NCBI GenBank assembly: GCA_964016985.1 | Contig: OZ024831.1 | Coordinates: forward strand, 80,950,263 to 81,014,262 | Length of the DNA: 64,000 nucleotides | From: Anodontia alba | Taxonomy: Eukaryota > Mollusca > Bivalvia > Lucinida > Lucinidae | Reading direction: 5' to 3' | Part shown: positions 1 to 11,925 of the stretch, in pieces | How the letters are laid out: every line of letters starts with the position of its first letter | Position numbering within the stretch: the first letter of the stretch is position 1 | Notes under the pieces: model-generated | The model's database searches: none | Told to the model about the DNA's origin: nothing | Seen by the model: the letters and a program-made list of their open reading frames with translations, nothing else | Program-made: the position numbers and the translations under genes

Positions 1-890
1 TTCAAAACTCGAAATATATTATTAACTGCTAAAATTCTATATCAGGTTTATCGGTACCATAAACTCCACAAAGCCTTTTTCTAAATTTTATAGACGTCAT
101 TTCGATTTAGTTTCATAATAAAGTATTGGATTTAAATCTGTTTTGCAACAAGGCCTATCGGAACTTTAATTTTATGATGCCCTAATATACAAATTCAGAA
201 AAATATATGCTTTCTACGACGTTAGCACTCAATTTTGTAAAACCATTTTTCGATATATAAAGATTGGGTACAACAATGTAATACTGCATGGTATTTAACC
301 AAGTCACGGTTAATAACTTTGCTTCCCTCTTTTGTTGCACACCGGCGGGTCGGGCCTCAGATTCTATGACGGCTCCGGCCTCAAGATTTTAAGAAAGCTA
401 GTTGGTGCCTGATGTTCTTGCTCTGGTCCGGCCCATCGGAGTCCAGCTGTTGGGTTTCTTTTGCTTCAGCATGCTGTCGAGTCTTCGTGGTTGTTTAATC
501 TCTGTATTCGTTTGAGTTTTATGTTCTCGGAGATGTTGCACTCATGAGTTAGAAACCCTTCATGCGGACTAAACAAATTCTTGTGTGTACCATGGCAGAG
601 CTAAGGGCGAGAGTTGTGGCCACGTAAAATCGATTTTAGCCCCCTTCCCCCAAGTAAGGGATTTACTGACCGTACCAAGGCAGTGTTTCTGCTGTGGTTT
701 ACTATATCTGTCATTGTATGTCTTTTCATGTATGGACTGGTGAAATTTTAATTTTGGATAGCCGATTAGCCACTGTTTGGTGATAGAAACTGTCCTTTTG
801 GCTTTCTGCTTTTATTGTTTTGAACGGAAGATATCGGGTAATTGTATCGATTCCTGATTATTGCCTTTCTTTCTATTTACACGTGCGAAA
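1..890 (+). pseudogene. Decayed retroelement 3' end (reverse transcriptase tail plus 3' region)
   Basis: This stretch aligns by eye, with many substitutions and small gaps, to 37655-38570. Shared landmarks are the segment around 145-165 (TTGCAACAAGGCCTATCGGA, compare 37737-37757), the block at 335-395 (GGCGGGTCGGGCCTCAGA) and the tract at 660-690 resembling the GACCGTTCTAAGGCGG motif of younger copies. Stops and frameshifts interrupt the coding part. It is an old, inactive copy of the family whose best copy lies at 36.9-38.6 kb, truncated by the window edge. Confidence 0.7.
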
Positions 891-1499
891 CAACTTCTTA
901 GAATTCTGATGCATGTCCAGTTTACAATATATGTTCTGTCCACAAAGGGTCCTGTACCGCATCAGTGAAACATACAGTGAAACACACATAATCACAAACA
1001 TTATGATGAAACAAAGCCTAGTTTTATCGTTTCAGGGCAAATCTCGTTGCTGGAGGATCAAGCACAGTGAAAGCAATACCAGATAGTCTACTGCAACGTA
1101 TGTCCATATACACAATCCAGAACCAGGAGCACCCATATCAAGAAGTGCGCTGTAAAAATCTTTGTTATAATACTTAGCTGTAACATTCTGTAACGTACAA
1201 AATAGTGTAGGTATCTAGAAATAGCCACAATCATAGAACTGATACAATCAGATCCACATCAAGTTCTCAACATCAAAGGGAAAGACAGACAGACACATTT
1301 AAACAGCCACAAAAAGAACAATTTACAGAGTTGCCAACTCTTTTTAAAAACAGGTTGCAAAATAAATAAAAGAACTCAGGAACTGGTACAATTTGATCCA
1401 CAACAAGCCCCTTACACCAAAGGGAAAGACAGGCGAATAATGCAGCCAATAAGCAGGCAACTCTTTTACCCAAACTTATCTGAATATATCTTAAACTTA

Positions 1500-1665
1500 C
1501 ATAATTGTTAAAATTGTTAAAAAACAAACGAACAAAAAACAAAACAAAAACAACAACAACATCAACAAAACAACAACAACAAAAAACAACAACAAAAAAC
1601 AATAACAAAACAAAAACAAAAACAACAAAACAACAACAACAAAAAAAACAACAACATTAGAAAGT
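1500..1665. repeat. Low-complexity CAA/CAAA-rich tract
   Basis: Runs of CAA and CAAAA dominate about 165 bases. The open frames across it are Phe/Val/Leu-rich artefacts of this composition. The stretch between 890 and 1500 shows nothing recognisable. Confidence 0.8.
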
Positions 1666-1679
1666 GAAACAGTATACAA

Positions 1680-2240
1680 AAATTAACAACAGTACAACGA
1701 CGAAAGTACCATCGTACCATCTTGGAACGGTCAGTAATGAATTACTAAGGGTGGGGCAACTCTGTAACTCAAACTTAACTCAATATATCTTAAACATTGT
1801 TGTTAAAAGAAAAACAAATTAACATGATGTGTGTGTGTGTGTATGTGTGTGTGTGTGTATGTGTGTGTGTGTGTTGGGGATGGGGTGGGGGTGGGGTGGG
1901 GAGAGGATGTATGGGGGTGCTGAAGCTAGCTTAACGGGATCCCAGTCTAAAGCCTCCCCATTATACCAGCAGGAGGAAAGCATACCAATTATACCAGCAG
2001 GAGGAAGAGTAAACAAACCATGATACACAGTACACATGCCACTAATCAAAGAAAAGCAAAGCAACCAGTTCTACATTCTCAACAGTAAGACAACGGACAG
2101 GTCAAAACATGAAAAAGCCCAGCAGCTAGCGGTCACAAGGCCACATAAAAAATAAACAACACCAGAACCACCACATTAGAATGGTCAGAAGGTAAACCAA
2201 ATCCGTATAAAACCCGAATATTGTTATAAAATGCACGCTT
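1680..2240 (-). repeat. Minus-strand relics of retroelement 3' region
   Basis: Two blocks (about 1705-1745 and 2155-2200) carry the reverse complement of the conserved motif seen in younger 3' ends, read here as TTGGAACGGTCAGTA and TTAGAATGGTCAG. They resemble the minus-strand copy at 42535-43030 but are strongly diverged. A TG microsatellite interrupts them. Confidence 0.4.
1827..1875. repeat. (TG)n microsatellite
   Basis: Imperfect TG repeat with two TATG interruptions, followed by a G-rich tract to about 1910. Both frames translate to meaningless Cys-Val or His-Thr runs. Confidence 0.95.
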
Positions 2241-2399
2241 GATTAAAAATAATCGACTATGACGAAGTCAATTGGATACATACAGATCTAGTTTTTTTTG
2301 TCAATCCAGAAATCATCTAATGACACACTGTTTATTATTATAGCCCGGATTTGAAAAAGAGGGGTTATACTTGATTTGCATTGTCCTTCCGTCATTTCT

Positions 2400-3740
2400 T
2401 CCGTCTTTCCTTCCGTTTGTCATACCTTCCTTCCTTCCTTCCATCCAGTTATTAGATAAATTTTCGTCGCAGTTTTCACAAGAAGTCTAAGGGTTACAAA
2501 GTTGAAACTTGGTGCACACTTGATTGATGTACCGTGTATACCGGAATTAGGGGCAAGGATCAATAACTCTTGGAGGTACATCCCTTGATAGGTTTTACTA
2601 TTTACCATTAATGAAAACAATTGTTACAGATTTCTCAGGAACTATGAAATTGTAAAGTTGAAACCTGGTACACACATGGACAATGGGCTGATGTATCGTA
2701 TAAACAGGAATATTATGCAAGGGCCAATAACTTTTGGAGTTACATCCTTTGATAGGTTGTACAATTTACCATGAATGGAAAATTTTCGTTGCAGATTTCT
2801 CAGGAACTATGAATGCTGCAAAGTTCAAACTTGGTACACACATGGACAAAGGGCTGATGCATTGTGTAAATTGGAATCAGGACCATGAGCTTATAACTCT
2901 TGGAGTTACATTCCTTGATAGGTTTTACAATTTGCCATGAATGAAAGCTTTTGGTCACATTTTTCTTAAGAACTGTAAGAGTTACAAATTTGAAACCTTG
3001 TACATACATGGACAATGGGTTGATGTATTGTGTATACTGGTATCAGGGCAAAGGGCCCATAGCTTTTAGTATTAAATTCCATGATAGGTTTTACAATTTG
3101 CCATAAATCAAAAATTGATAGGTTTACAATTTAACATCCATGAAAAATTTTCGTTGATGATTTCTCAGGAACTATGAAAATTGTAAAGTTTAAACTCGGT
3201 ACACACATGGACAGAGGACTGTTGTATCGTGCATACCAGAATTAGGGCAAAGGGCCTTTGACTCAGAATTACATCCTTTGATAGGTTTCACAATTTTGCC
3301 AATAATGAAAAATTTTGTCCCACTTTTCTCAAGAACTGTTACAAAGCTGAAACCTGGTTCACACATTGACGGAGGGCTGATGTATTGTGTATACCAGAAT
3401 CAGGGTCAAGAGCCCATAACTTCTGAAATTAAACCCCTTAATAGGTTTTATTATTTGCCATAAATGAAAAAAAATCATGACAAATTTCTCAGGACATGGA
3501 TAATGGGCTGTTGTAGCGTGTGTACTAGAATCAGGGCCGAGGGCCTATAACTACTGGAGTTACATCGCTTGATAGGTTTTACAAAGTTCCATTAATGAAA
3601 CTTTTCTCAAGAACTCTAAGGGTCACAAAGTTGTAACCTGATACACACGTGATGGGGTTGTTGTATCATGTAAACCGGAATCAAGACCTAGGGCACATAA
3701 CTCCTGGAGTTAAATCCCTTGATAGGTTTAAGTTTGCCAT
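2400..3740. repeat. ~165-bp tandem repeat, about 8 copies
   Basis: A degenerate unit recurs with a spacing of roughly 165-168 bases. Each unit carries TTTCTCAGGAACTATGAA, a TACACACATGGACA block, a GGGCTGATGTATCGTGTATA block and CTTGATAGGTTTTACAATTT. Copies differ by point changes and short deletions. Open frames inside are by-products of the repeat. The first about 40 bases hold a TTCC-rich microsatellite. Confidence 0.9.
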
Positions 3741-4033
3741 TATACAATGTCCTACACTGATGTATCTGGTAAGCATGAACTAAAGGTATTTCAGTACTAT
3801 GGATAGGTCTCCTCAGATAGCGCTGCAGCGGGGCTACAATCAGATCCACTGACAGCTTTAGTTGTGCCAGCGATACGACCATATGGCACTTTTACATTAT
3901 TATATATTGAATGACGGTTTTTTATAATATCTTTAAGTGTAATGCATATGCTCAGATAATTGAGGCACATTTTATTGTCTTATCTGGATATATTCAGTCC
4001 ATAGCTTACAAAATGCCAATATTTCTTTTTCAG

Positions 4034-4052
4034 GCGGCGAGGAAAATACAAG
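4034..4052 (+). CDS. Micro-exon of upstream gene tail (partial CDS)
   Basis: A 19-nt candidate coding exon is bounded by a T-rich tract ending in CAG (4031-4033) and a GTAGGA donor at 4053. It enters in phase 1 and leaves in phase 2. Read in the only frame that joins the exon at 10594, it encodes Gly-Glu-Glu-Asn-Thr and the first two bases of a Ser codon completed by the next exon. Alone this would be too little evidence. The support comes from matching phases across three successive small exons and the similar acidic Asn-Thr/Glu-Glu character of the one at 11901. The upstream exons are not in the window and function is unknown. Confidence 0.5.
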
Positions 4053-4199
4053 GTAGGAAATGTAATGTTCAAAGGCGGTCGTACTGAATTGAAAGTATTT
4101 GCCTACTTTTCAGGTTGCTTTTATTTTATCATTTTACATTCATTACTGTCTAGAGAAAATGAAATTGAGAATAGGTTTAAACTACAGATTATTACATTT

Positions 4200-4440
4200 A
4201 AGGGAAATGGGTACATCTGGTAGTCTTTTTTCAGTCATTTTCGACAAAGGGGATGTCTTTTGTGGCTTTTTGATTGCTTTTTTTTTTTTTATAAAATATC
4301 TTCCTTTTAGAGTAGCTATCCTTTTCAAGAGAGAGCTAAATAATTTTGACAGAGCTATTTCCCTTGAAATTGTATCGATTCCCCTTAAAGGAAATCAATA
4401 AAAGCCACTTGTTTCCTATAAGAAGGGTACCCTCGCCCTT
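4200..4440 (+). mobile_element. Miniature element of the GAAAAGGGG/TCTACTC family
   Basis: The block contains TTTCGACAAAGGGGATGTC, TTTTAGAGTAGCTATCCTTTTC, GAGCTAAATAATTTTGACAG and ATTGTATCGATTCCCCTTAA, which recur in the same order around 11400-11560, 30710-30880 and 53400-53610. It is a non-coding dispersed element. The 100-residue open frame across it is an artefact. Confidence 0.55.
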
Positions 4441-5400
4441 CTCACACACCTTTTCTATACTATGGAAGCAAACCCTAAATTCTGCTAAACGATTTACCTA
4501 AGTCTGTTGTCTCTTTAAGGTGTTTGGATTCATACTGTATATACATTTAATGCATAAAATATAATTAGTGCAAACAGCGCACTGAAGTTTCGTAAGAAAC
4601 AGTTTACGATAGAAATGTCCTAGGTCAGACGTTTTAGCCATAAGCTTTTGTTTAAGATAAAGATTGGAAAATTAAATAGAAAAAAAAAACTTGGCCTTTC
4701 CTGGGTGTCTACATTATTTTTATTGTTTTTTTTTTGTCAAGGACAAAGGCAACAAATTAGTTTGCTAATAGATTTAGGCAGTAATATGCATCTATAGTAA
4801 AGCTTTTTTTGAGCTGATGCTACTATTGGGGGTGGTCGGGTGGTGCGAAAATGCTGTGTATCTTACATCACTGGGGCGTCCAACTGATATTGGCTTAAAG
4901 TTGGACAAGGCCTGCTATCCTTGTAGTGGGTAAGGGTAGAGGGGGAATGTTTTTATTTCTTCTGTTTCTTCAGTTTCATTCCTGTTCCTCTTTCTTCCCT
5001 GTCCCTCTCTTTCATCTCCTCTACTCTCTCTTCTATCTCTTTTCTCCCTTTCTCTGGGAGACGACACAAAATGACCCTCAAGGGTTGACATGTCGTTAAA
5101 CCCCAACACAATCAAAAGCTACTATTGGTAGACAGCAGGTTTGTTATTTGAGCCGCAACACTAGGAAACATACATGAATCCTCACTTGACGCATTTGGAT
5201 AACCAAGGATGCCAGGTTTCTTCATTTGGACAATAAAACCTCTGATCAGAACACGTAAATGCGCAGGCTGTTCTGAGTGTTCGTTGGGAGCATATAAGGC
5301 CCGTTTTCATATATTGCGCCTCGTTTGAAACCATGCCTACATTAAATTTATAAGGATTCTACTATTTGCAAAAATATTTTTTTTTATTTCATGTATATGG
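4440..5400. other. No gene seen
   Basis: AT-rich spacer within the presumed intron between the exons at 4034 and 10594. It contains a pyrimidine-rich (TCTCTTTC) tract near 4965-5060 and short poly-T/A runs, but no splice-consistent open frame or recognisable element. Confidence 0.5.
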
Positions 5401-5404
5401 CTTT

Positions 5405-6128
5405 TTACCTTTTTTACAAAGTTACACGCAGACTGCATGCCTAGTTGTCAACCCAATCATTGTTGATGGCTATGCTTCACTCTTTAATTGCACGACGGCG
5501 GTTCGGGCCTCAGACTCAACGACGGCCTCTTCGTAAAACTTTAACCAGTGGGTTGGGGCTTGACGATATGTCTTTGGCTTGGCCCGCCGTGGTTCAACTA
5601 TTGGTTTTCATTTACTCTGGCATACAGTAGAATTAGCCAGGAGTACTCGTCTTTGTTTATTATAGTGATTAATTTGATTTTTATGTTTTCGCTTTGATGC
5701 ATTGACTGAGTTGGGAGCCTTTATGCGAACCGAATTTTTATGTATTTCTGTATTAAGAGTAGCATCGAGACCCAGGGTGAAGTTAGCTAGCTGTAAAAGT
5801 GCTTTAAACCCCCCGGTGGTTTGCTCTACCGACCGTTCTAAGGCGGTGGTCCCGGTGTTGGTCTTACTCTTTGTTGCTTTGTGGTTTATTCTACGAGGCG
5901 ATTTGTTGTATGTCTTTCCGTGTGTCATTTTGTTCTTGTGTTTTTTAGTCCTTTTAGTATTGCGATTACCTCGCTTGGGGAAGAGAGAGCTAATCTTAGT
6001 GCTTTTCGTACGTTTGTTCGGTTCGTGCTTGTTTAGATTGTCGGTTTCCTCTTTCTCGTGGGGTCTGGGAAGGGCTGCGGTTTGTGATTGTGGCACTGCC
6101 TGGACTTTTCTCTTACCTTTTTTACAAA
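5405..6128 (+). mobile_element. 5'-truncated retroelement 3' end with possible target-site duplication
   Basis: Begins around 5425 in the sequence that codes for the last part of the reverse transcriptase ORF in the 37.9-kb copy and runs through the family's 3' region to its end near 6120. The 16-base string TTACCTTTTTTACAAA occurs at both edges (5405-5420 and 6113-6128), which fits a target-site duplication partly overlapping the element's T-rich end. A 150-codon open frame at 5702-6154 is also partly open in the 44.9-kb copy, but its composition is T-rich/hydrophobic and no domain is recognisable, so I treat it as 3' untranslated sequence. Confidence 0.75.
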
Positions 6129-6204
6129 TACATGTATATGTTTGGTCCGCATAGGGGTCCCTACCTCAACTGTTTAACATCACAGATGAACACATATAAC
6201 AAAC

Positions 6205-8145
6205 AAGAGGGTCATGATGGCCCTGTAACGCTCACCTGAGTGTCATAGCGCTTAGAGAACCTGGCGTAGAATTGACATTCTGACCAAAATTCATGATGAT
6301 TCTGGATGACTGCACTCAAGAGGCCATGCTAAGATGTATGCATGTTCTAAGAATCACTGGCTGTAGGAGCAACAGTTACTGAGAAACTAACCAAAACAGA
6401 AACACTTCACAGTGCCAAATATCACTCTGTAGGACCAACAGTAGCTGAAAACCGACCGAAATGGAAAAAATTAAGAAAGTCACGGGACCATGAAATGTAG
6501 ATTATAACTGAACCAGTTCCAAACTTAACCTAGAAATCATGAAGACAATTATTTTGAGCAAGATTCATGATGCTCACTTCAAAACTGTGACCTCTAGTGT
6601 GTTAAAAAAGGTTTTCCTTTGATTTGACCTGGTGTAAGTACTTAGTTTTTGACCCAATGTGACCCAGTTTAAACTTGTCTTAGAAATCATCAAGACAAAC
6701 ATTTTGAGCAAGATTGATGATAATTGCTTCAAAATGTGACCTCTAGAGTGTTAACAATGTCTTCCTTTGATTTTGCCCAATACGAGTAACCTAGTTTTTC
6801 ACGTCAAGTGACCCAGTTTCAAACTTAACCTAGAAATCATCAAGACAAACATTTTGAGCAAGATTCATGATGTTTGCTTCAAAAATGTGACCGCTAGAGT
6901 GTTAACATGGTTTTCTGTTGGTCCAGTGACCTACTTTTTGATTCCAAGTGACCCAGTTTCAAACTTGAACTAGAAATCATCAAGACAAACATTTTGAGCA
7001 AGATTCATGATGATTGCTTGGAAAATGTGACCTCTAGAGTGCTAACAAGGTCTTTGACTCAGCGACCTAGTTTTTTTTACCCCAAGTGACCCAGTTTCAA
7101 ACTTGAGCTAGAAATCATCAAGACAAACATTTTAAGCAAGATTCATGATGTTTGCTTGGACAATGTGACCTCTAGAGTGCTAACAAGGTCTTTGACTCAG
7201 CGACCTAGTTTTTTTACCCCAAGTGACCCAATTTCAAATTTGACCTAGAAACCACTAAGACAAACATTTTGAGCAAGATTCATGATGATTGCTTCAAAAC
7301 TGTGACCGTAAAAGTATTAACAAGGTTTTCATTTGATTTGGCCTGGTGACCTAGTTTTTAACCCGAAGTGGCCCAGTTTGGAACTTGATCTGGAAATCAT
7401 CAAGAAGAACATTTTGAGCTATATTTATGATGATCACTTTAAAAATCTGACCGTTAGAGTAGTAACAATGATTTCCTTTGATTTGGTCTGGTGACCTAGG
7501 TTTTGACCCAAAGTGACCTAGTTTCAAACTGGACTTAGAAATCATCAAGACAAATAGTTTGAGCAAGATTCATGATGATTGCTTGGAAAACGTGACCTCT
7601 CGAGTGCTAACAATGTTTTCCTATGATTTTGCCTAGTGATCTAGTTTTTGACCCCAAGTAACCCAGTTTCGAACTTGACCTAAAAATTATCAAGACAAAT
7701 ATTTTGAGCGATATTCATGATGATTACTTCAAAAATGATACCTCTGGAGTGTTAACAAGGTTTTCCTTTGATTTGGCCTGGTGACCTAGATTCTGTCCCC
7801 AAGTGACCAAGTTTCGAATTTGACCTAGAAATCATCAAGACACATATTTGGAGCAATATTCATCCTGATTACTTAAAAAGTGTGACCTCTAGAATGTTTA
7901 CAAGTTTTTCCTTAATCTGGCCTGGTGGCCTAGTTTTTGGCCACAAGTGACCCAGTACTAAACTTGACCTAGAGTTTATAGAGGCAAACATTCTGAGCAA
8001 GTTTCATCAAGAATGGGTCAAAACTGTGACCTCCAGAGTGTTAACAAACTAACTGTTGACGACGGTCGATTGACGACGGAAGACGGACGACGGACAGTGG
8101 GTGATCTCAGTAGGTCACCATGAGCTTTCGCTCAGGTGAGCTAAA
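6205..8145. mobile_element. Tandem-core transposable element (pearl/Helentron-like)
   Basis: A core of about 11-12 degenerate repeats of 138-155 bases recurs with GACCCAGTTTCAAACTTGAC, AGAAATCATCAAGACAAACA, TTTTGAGCAAGATTCATGAT and GTGACCTCTAGAGTG. It is bounded on the left by AACAAGAGGGTCATGATGGC...GCTCACCTGAG (6205-6241) and on the right by GGTCACCATGAGC...CTCAGGTGAGCT (8115-8141), so the two ends share inverted GCTCACCTGAG. Tandem cores between conserved ends are typical of bivalve pearl elements and of Helentron-derived non-autonomous elements. The class is an inference. No autonomous ORF is present. Confidence 0.65.
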
Positions 8146-10080
8146 AACACTGTGATGAAACAAAACAAAGGGCGCGAAAGCGATCTGAAACCAGAACTTA
8201 GGAGAACTAGAATCAGGATCACGATGAGCGCGACAGCAGACATACGAGTTGACTCTGCGACACAAATACATATCACAAGCCATTATTTATGGTCATGTAC
8301 GTATATACTGCCATAATAAAAGAGTCAAAAATTTAGTTTCTTCTCCAAAGATTTTTTTTTTAATTCCCCATATCGGCTCATATTTAACCAGAAGTTCTGC
8401 AGTATTATGTGTAAAATAAAAAAATGTTAAAAAATTACGTAGAGTTTTTTTAGAAGAAAAACAACCCGGAGTACAAAGTAAAATGTTGCGTCATTCGTAC
8501 TCATGTCAAAAGTAAGGGGCATTCACTTAAAGAGCCCAGGCACTTCTTACTTAACACATGGATATTGATTTTTACAGGGCGTAGTATTAGGCAAGGGTGT
8601 GTTATCACCACTTTGAGCTTAAAATTTAAGAGCTATTAGAGGTTTGGAAATAGAGTTACTCAACATACTAAGCGTTAATAATCAATATTTTACTACTAAA
8701 ATATAACCGTGACTTTATTTATCATTTCTAAATTATGTCTATTTTTGTAATACATAATATGTAGTAGTAATTCACAAACAGTCTTGATGTTAACACACGC
8801 ATAGCTCCAGATAAGAGCGGGTATCAGGTAGATATTTTTCATATTTCTCCACGAAAACTATAACGTACTCCATTGGAACGGTCGACAGTACAACCGTTGA
8901 GAAAAGGTTCCGATTTACAGAATGTATTGAAAGGAAAAAGCAAGGTTGGTGAAGATTGTATCTGTCTGAGATGCAAGATTTTGACGAAACTTACATTTTG
9001 ATGAAAATCGCTGATCAAAATCGGATGATAAATAAGTTATCAACATTCAACTGCTTATAGGCGCATCGCCATTTCGAAAATGCGAATAAAATCTTTATTA
9101 AATATAAAAACCAAACTAAAGAATTTTGCACTACTATTCATCCTCCATATTTGTGTGTTTGAGTACATAGTTTGTGTATGCAAGTATTGATTTTGCTTGA
9201 AAACCGCATTTTTCTATCAGAAAAAATATTTTATTTAATATGTTGAAATATTTATAACTTCGTCAATATTAAAAAATAATGGCGTTAACGATAATGGTTT
9301 TGAAATCTTTAAGCATATTGAAATCCCATTGTTTTTGTCTGATTGTGTGCCACATTTGCATCAAAATGCTTCATATGTCCACATATTTCATCTCAGGCAC
9401 ATTCATCTCAATTCTTGCTTTCCCCTTTAAGGTGCAAATCCTTCTTTTCTTTACCGCTTTGATTAAGTAGAAATACATCGACATAGAGGAACACATATTG
9501 CTTTTCTTAGTATCATGTAATCTCTCACTGCCTAGTTTTCTGCCTATTATTTTCCAACCGGTTTGTCAGTAACTTTTAAGTGCATACCGATTTATTTGCA
9601 ATTTTTAAATACCGGCAGAAGTGTATCCCCGCTTGGAGACTATATGTCCTCATGTAGGTCTGATTGTGATATATAAAAATCTGAAATTACAAAGGATGCG
9701 CAAAGTTAGAAAATAACCGCTTGTAAAATACAAACAGCCATGGTCCAAAATAGTCTCAACCTCCGCATTGCGTTATCACTGTCCATTAATATATGCTACA
9801 ATATCAGTTGATTTAGCAGACGGACAGCACAGCCAGGCTGATCTGGAGCGTCATTGTTCCGGCGTAGGACATGAGCGGACCTTTCCGCACATATCACATT
9901 CAATGTCCTGTAAAAAGAGGAACCTTTGGGAACATGGAACAGAAATTAAATTAATACACTAGACTCGATATTATCGGCGTCTGTTTACATGCAGCAATGG
10001 ACTATGTGACGTGGCAAACGCTCGCTAGTTCCGGGTAGAGCAGTGGACTGTATTCAATGTACCGTTGTGTCGTATCATTG
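8146..10080. other. No gene seen; one small repeat relic
   Basis: AT-rich intronic or intergenic DNA. A fragment near 9800-9930 (AGCCAGGCTGATCTGGAGCG) resembles the GCGAAGACTCAGATCAG miniature-element family seen elsewhere. No exon-like open frame with usable splice sites was found. Confidence 0.5.
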
Positions 10081-10180
10081 TTTGTTCTTCATCCCTTCTT
10101 CTTTCGGTGCCTCGGGAAGGCTGCGCTTAGTGATTGTAGCCTTTCTTTGGTAACATCATTTGTATTATTTCAATAAACCT
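10080..10180 (+). repeat. Relic of retroelement 3' end
   Basis: The string TCTTTCGGTGCCTCGGGAAG followed by GCTGCGCTTAGTGATTGTAG matches the terminal part of the family seen at 6050-6100 and 38500-38545 with several changes. Confidence 0.45.
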
Positions 10181-10593
10181 GAAATGGACCGAGTGGTTCC
10201 AAAGCCCCATCAGATATAACCTACACCATGATGAGATGAATACACGCACTCGCTGATGCACTTCGACAGCACCTGGGGAAGAGGGGAGGGATGGGGTCTT
10301 TTGTCGTTTTGGCTAATTTGCTACATGTTCTGGCTATGGACGTTCCTGTTCATTCGCGCTTCCTCTCGATATCGTAGATAGGCTGCGAATTGTTACTATG
10401 ACATTTCCTAAAGTTATTCATCATATGTTTGTATGAATATTCTTTCAAGACAACAGTATGAAATGTCTTAGGTGGCAATAAACAGGATACGTGAAGCTCT
10501 ATTGTCTGGAAAGAATATGAAAATGATGTAGCGTTATGTTTCCAATGTAATTTTCCAGCTTATATTATAAATGAAATACTCATTTCATTGCAG

Positions 10594-10703
10594 CGACGGT
10601 AGCACTCCGACTGCGTCCAGACACTCGATTGATGACTTTGATCCCAGCGAAGCAGAAATTATGGGACAGGAAATAATTTTTGAACCACTGACAACTGCTA
10701 CAC
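10594..10703 (+). CDS. Cytoplasmic-tail-like exon of upstream gene (partial CDS)
   Basis: A 110-nt exon lies between CATTTCATTGCAG (ending 10593) and a GTTAGT donor at 10704; phase 2 in, phase 1 out. It encodes about 36 residues rich in Asp, Glu, Ser and Thr, including SIDDFDPSEAE and EIIFEPLTT, with no cysteine or hydrophobic segment. Its frame joins without a stop to the small exons at 4034 and 11901. The composition suits a hydrophilic C-terminal or cytoplasmic tail. No known signalling motif such as YxxL is visible. Linkage to an Ig-type receptor is inferred only from the Ig gene that follows on the same strand. Confidence 0.6.
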
Positions 10704-11080
10704 GTTAGTAGTCTTTAAAGTATCGTACTTTAAAAAACATTTTTTGCGACCTAAGGTCTTACTTTTTGTCATATTATATTGTCTTATTTCCACTGTAGGA
10801 CTATAAAAATTCAGTGCACGACCCTGACATCAATCGCACCTCCAGTAGTAACCTTGATAGATAATCAGGCTATAAGACTCTATAAAACCAAATCAACACA
10901 AAATCCTGTCTAATTGCATGGTATAGCGTACAAATGCAGGGAACGCTGGTAAAACGTCGTGAGTTTTAAATTATTCAGATGACGCTGAAGAGACTGGATA
11001 CGCATTGTAGTTTTTCTGTCATTTTTCACACGGGGGACAACTTTTGTGACTTCCTGTGCTTTCCTGTATATTAATAACGG

Positions 11081-11421
11081 TTCTGAAAAGGGGTCTACTC
11101 TAAAAAGCCCCTTCTGATAAGGGGTCTATATCTAAAAAGGCCCTTCTGAAAAAGGGTCTATCTCTAAAAAGCCCCTTCTGAAAAGGGGTCTATCTCTAAA
11201 AAGCCCCTTCTGAAAAGGAGTCTACTCTAAAAAGCTCCTTCTGAAAAGGTGTCTACTCTAAAAATCCCCTTCTGAAAAGGGGTCTATCTCTAAAAAGCCC
11301 CTTCTGAAAAGGAGTCTACTCTAAAAATCCCCTTCTGAAAAGGGGTCTATCTCTAAAAAGCCCCTTCTGAAAAGGAGTCTAGTCTAAAAAGCCCCTTCTG
11401 AAAAGGGGTTCTACTCTAAAA
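11081..11421. repeat. 31-bp hairpin tandem repeat, about 11 copies
   Basis: The unit is TCTACTCTAAAAAGCCCCTT followed by CTGAAAAGGGG. CCCCTT and AAGGGG within each unit can pair around a CTGAA loop, so the array can form a row of hairpins. Variants read AGGAGTC, AAATCCCC or TCTATCTCT. The array lies inside a copy of the dispersed GAAAAGGGG/TCTACTC miniature element, whose remaining parts (GAATTTGCTCC, GAGCAGATTCTT, GTGTATCCATTCCCCTAA) continue to about 11560. Confidence 0.92.
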
Positions 11422-11900
11422 AGAAAGAATTTGCTCCCAATTTGAGCAGATTCTTAACTATAAGAGTCGACTTCTTTTCCTGAATGAAGCAAAATCAATT
11501 TCGACAAAGTTGTTCCTCTGACAGTGTATCCATTCCCCTAACAGTCACAAATGCGTGTAGTGATTTGGCACAGAAACCTCTGACTTAAATATCACGATAG
11601 TAGATACGATAGTTTCTGTCTTACTGTGGTGCCTGCAGTTTCCCATGTTCTACCATCATCTAAGAGCTAAATCATGGTGTTATAAGTAATCCTATCATCG
11701 TAGGCGAAGTTTGATATCAGTTAGTAGTATTGAATGCGACTCCAATACTACTTCAGTTCGATTATGACAAGTTGTGGACATTTCTAGCTGTGTGTCTACC
11801 ATCATAATTGAAAGTTATCATTTGCACTCTATGCTTATTTGCTCTTCGAATTCGTATTGACCTAAGGGTATTCAGAGTATTATTGACAATTTTGTTTCAG

Positions 11901-11925
11901 GAGCAGTAAACACAGAAGAGCAAAG
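11901..11925 (+). CDS. Micro-exon of upstream gene tail (partial CDS)
   Basis: A 25-nt exon follows TTTTGTTTCAG (ending 11900) and precedes a GTATTA donor at 11926. Phase 1 in accepts the single base left by the exon at 10594 and gives Arg-Ala-Val-Asn-Thr-Glu-Glu-Gln followed by two bases of an Arg codon (phase 2 out). If the donor is not used, the frame reads Arg-Tyr-stop within six further bases, so this could itself be the terminal exon. Confidence 0.5.
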
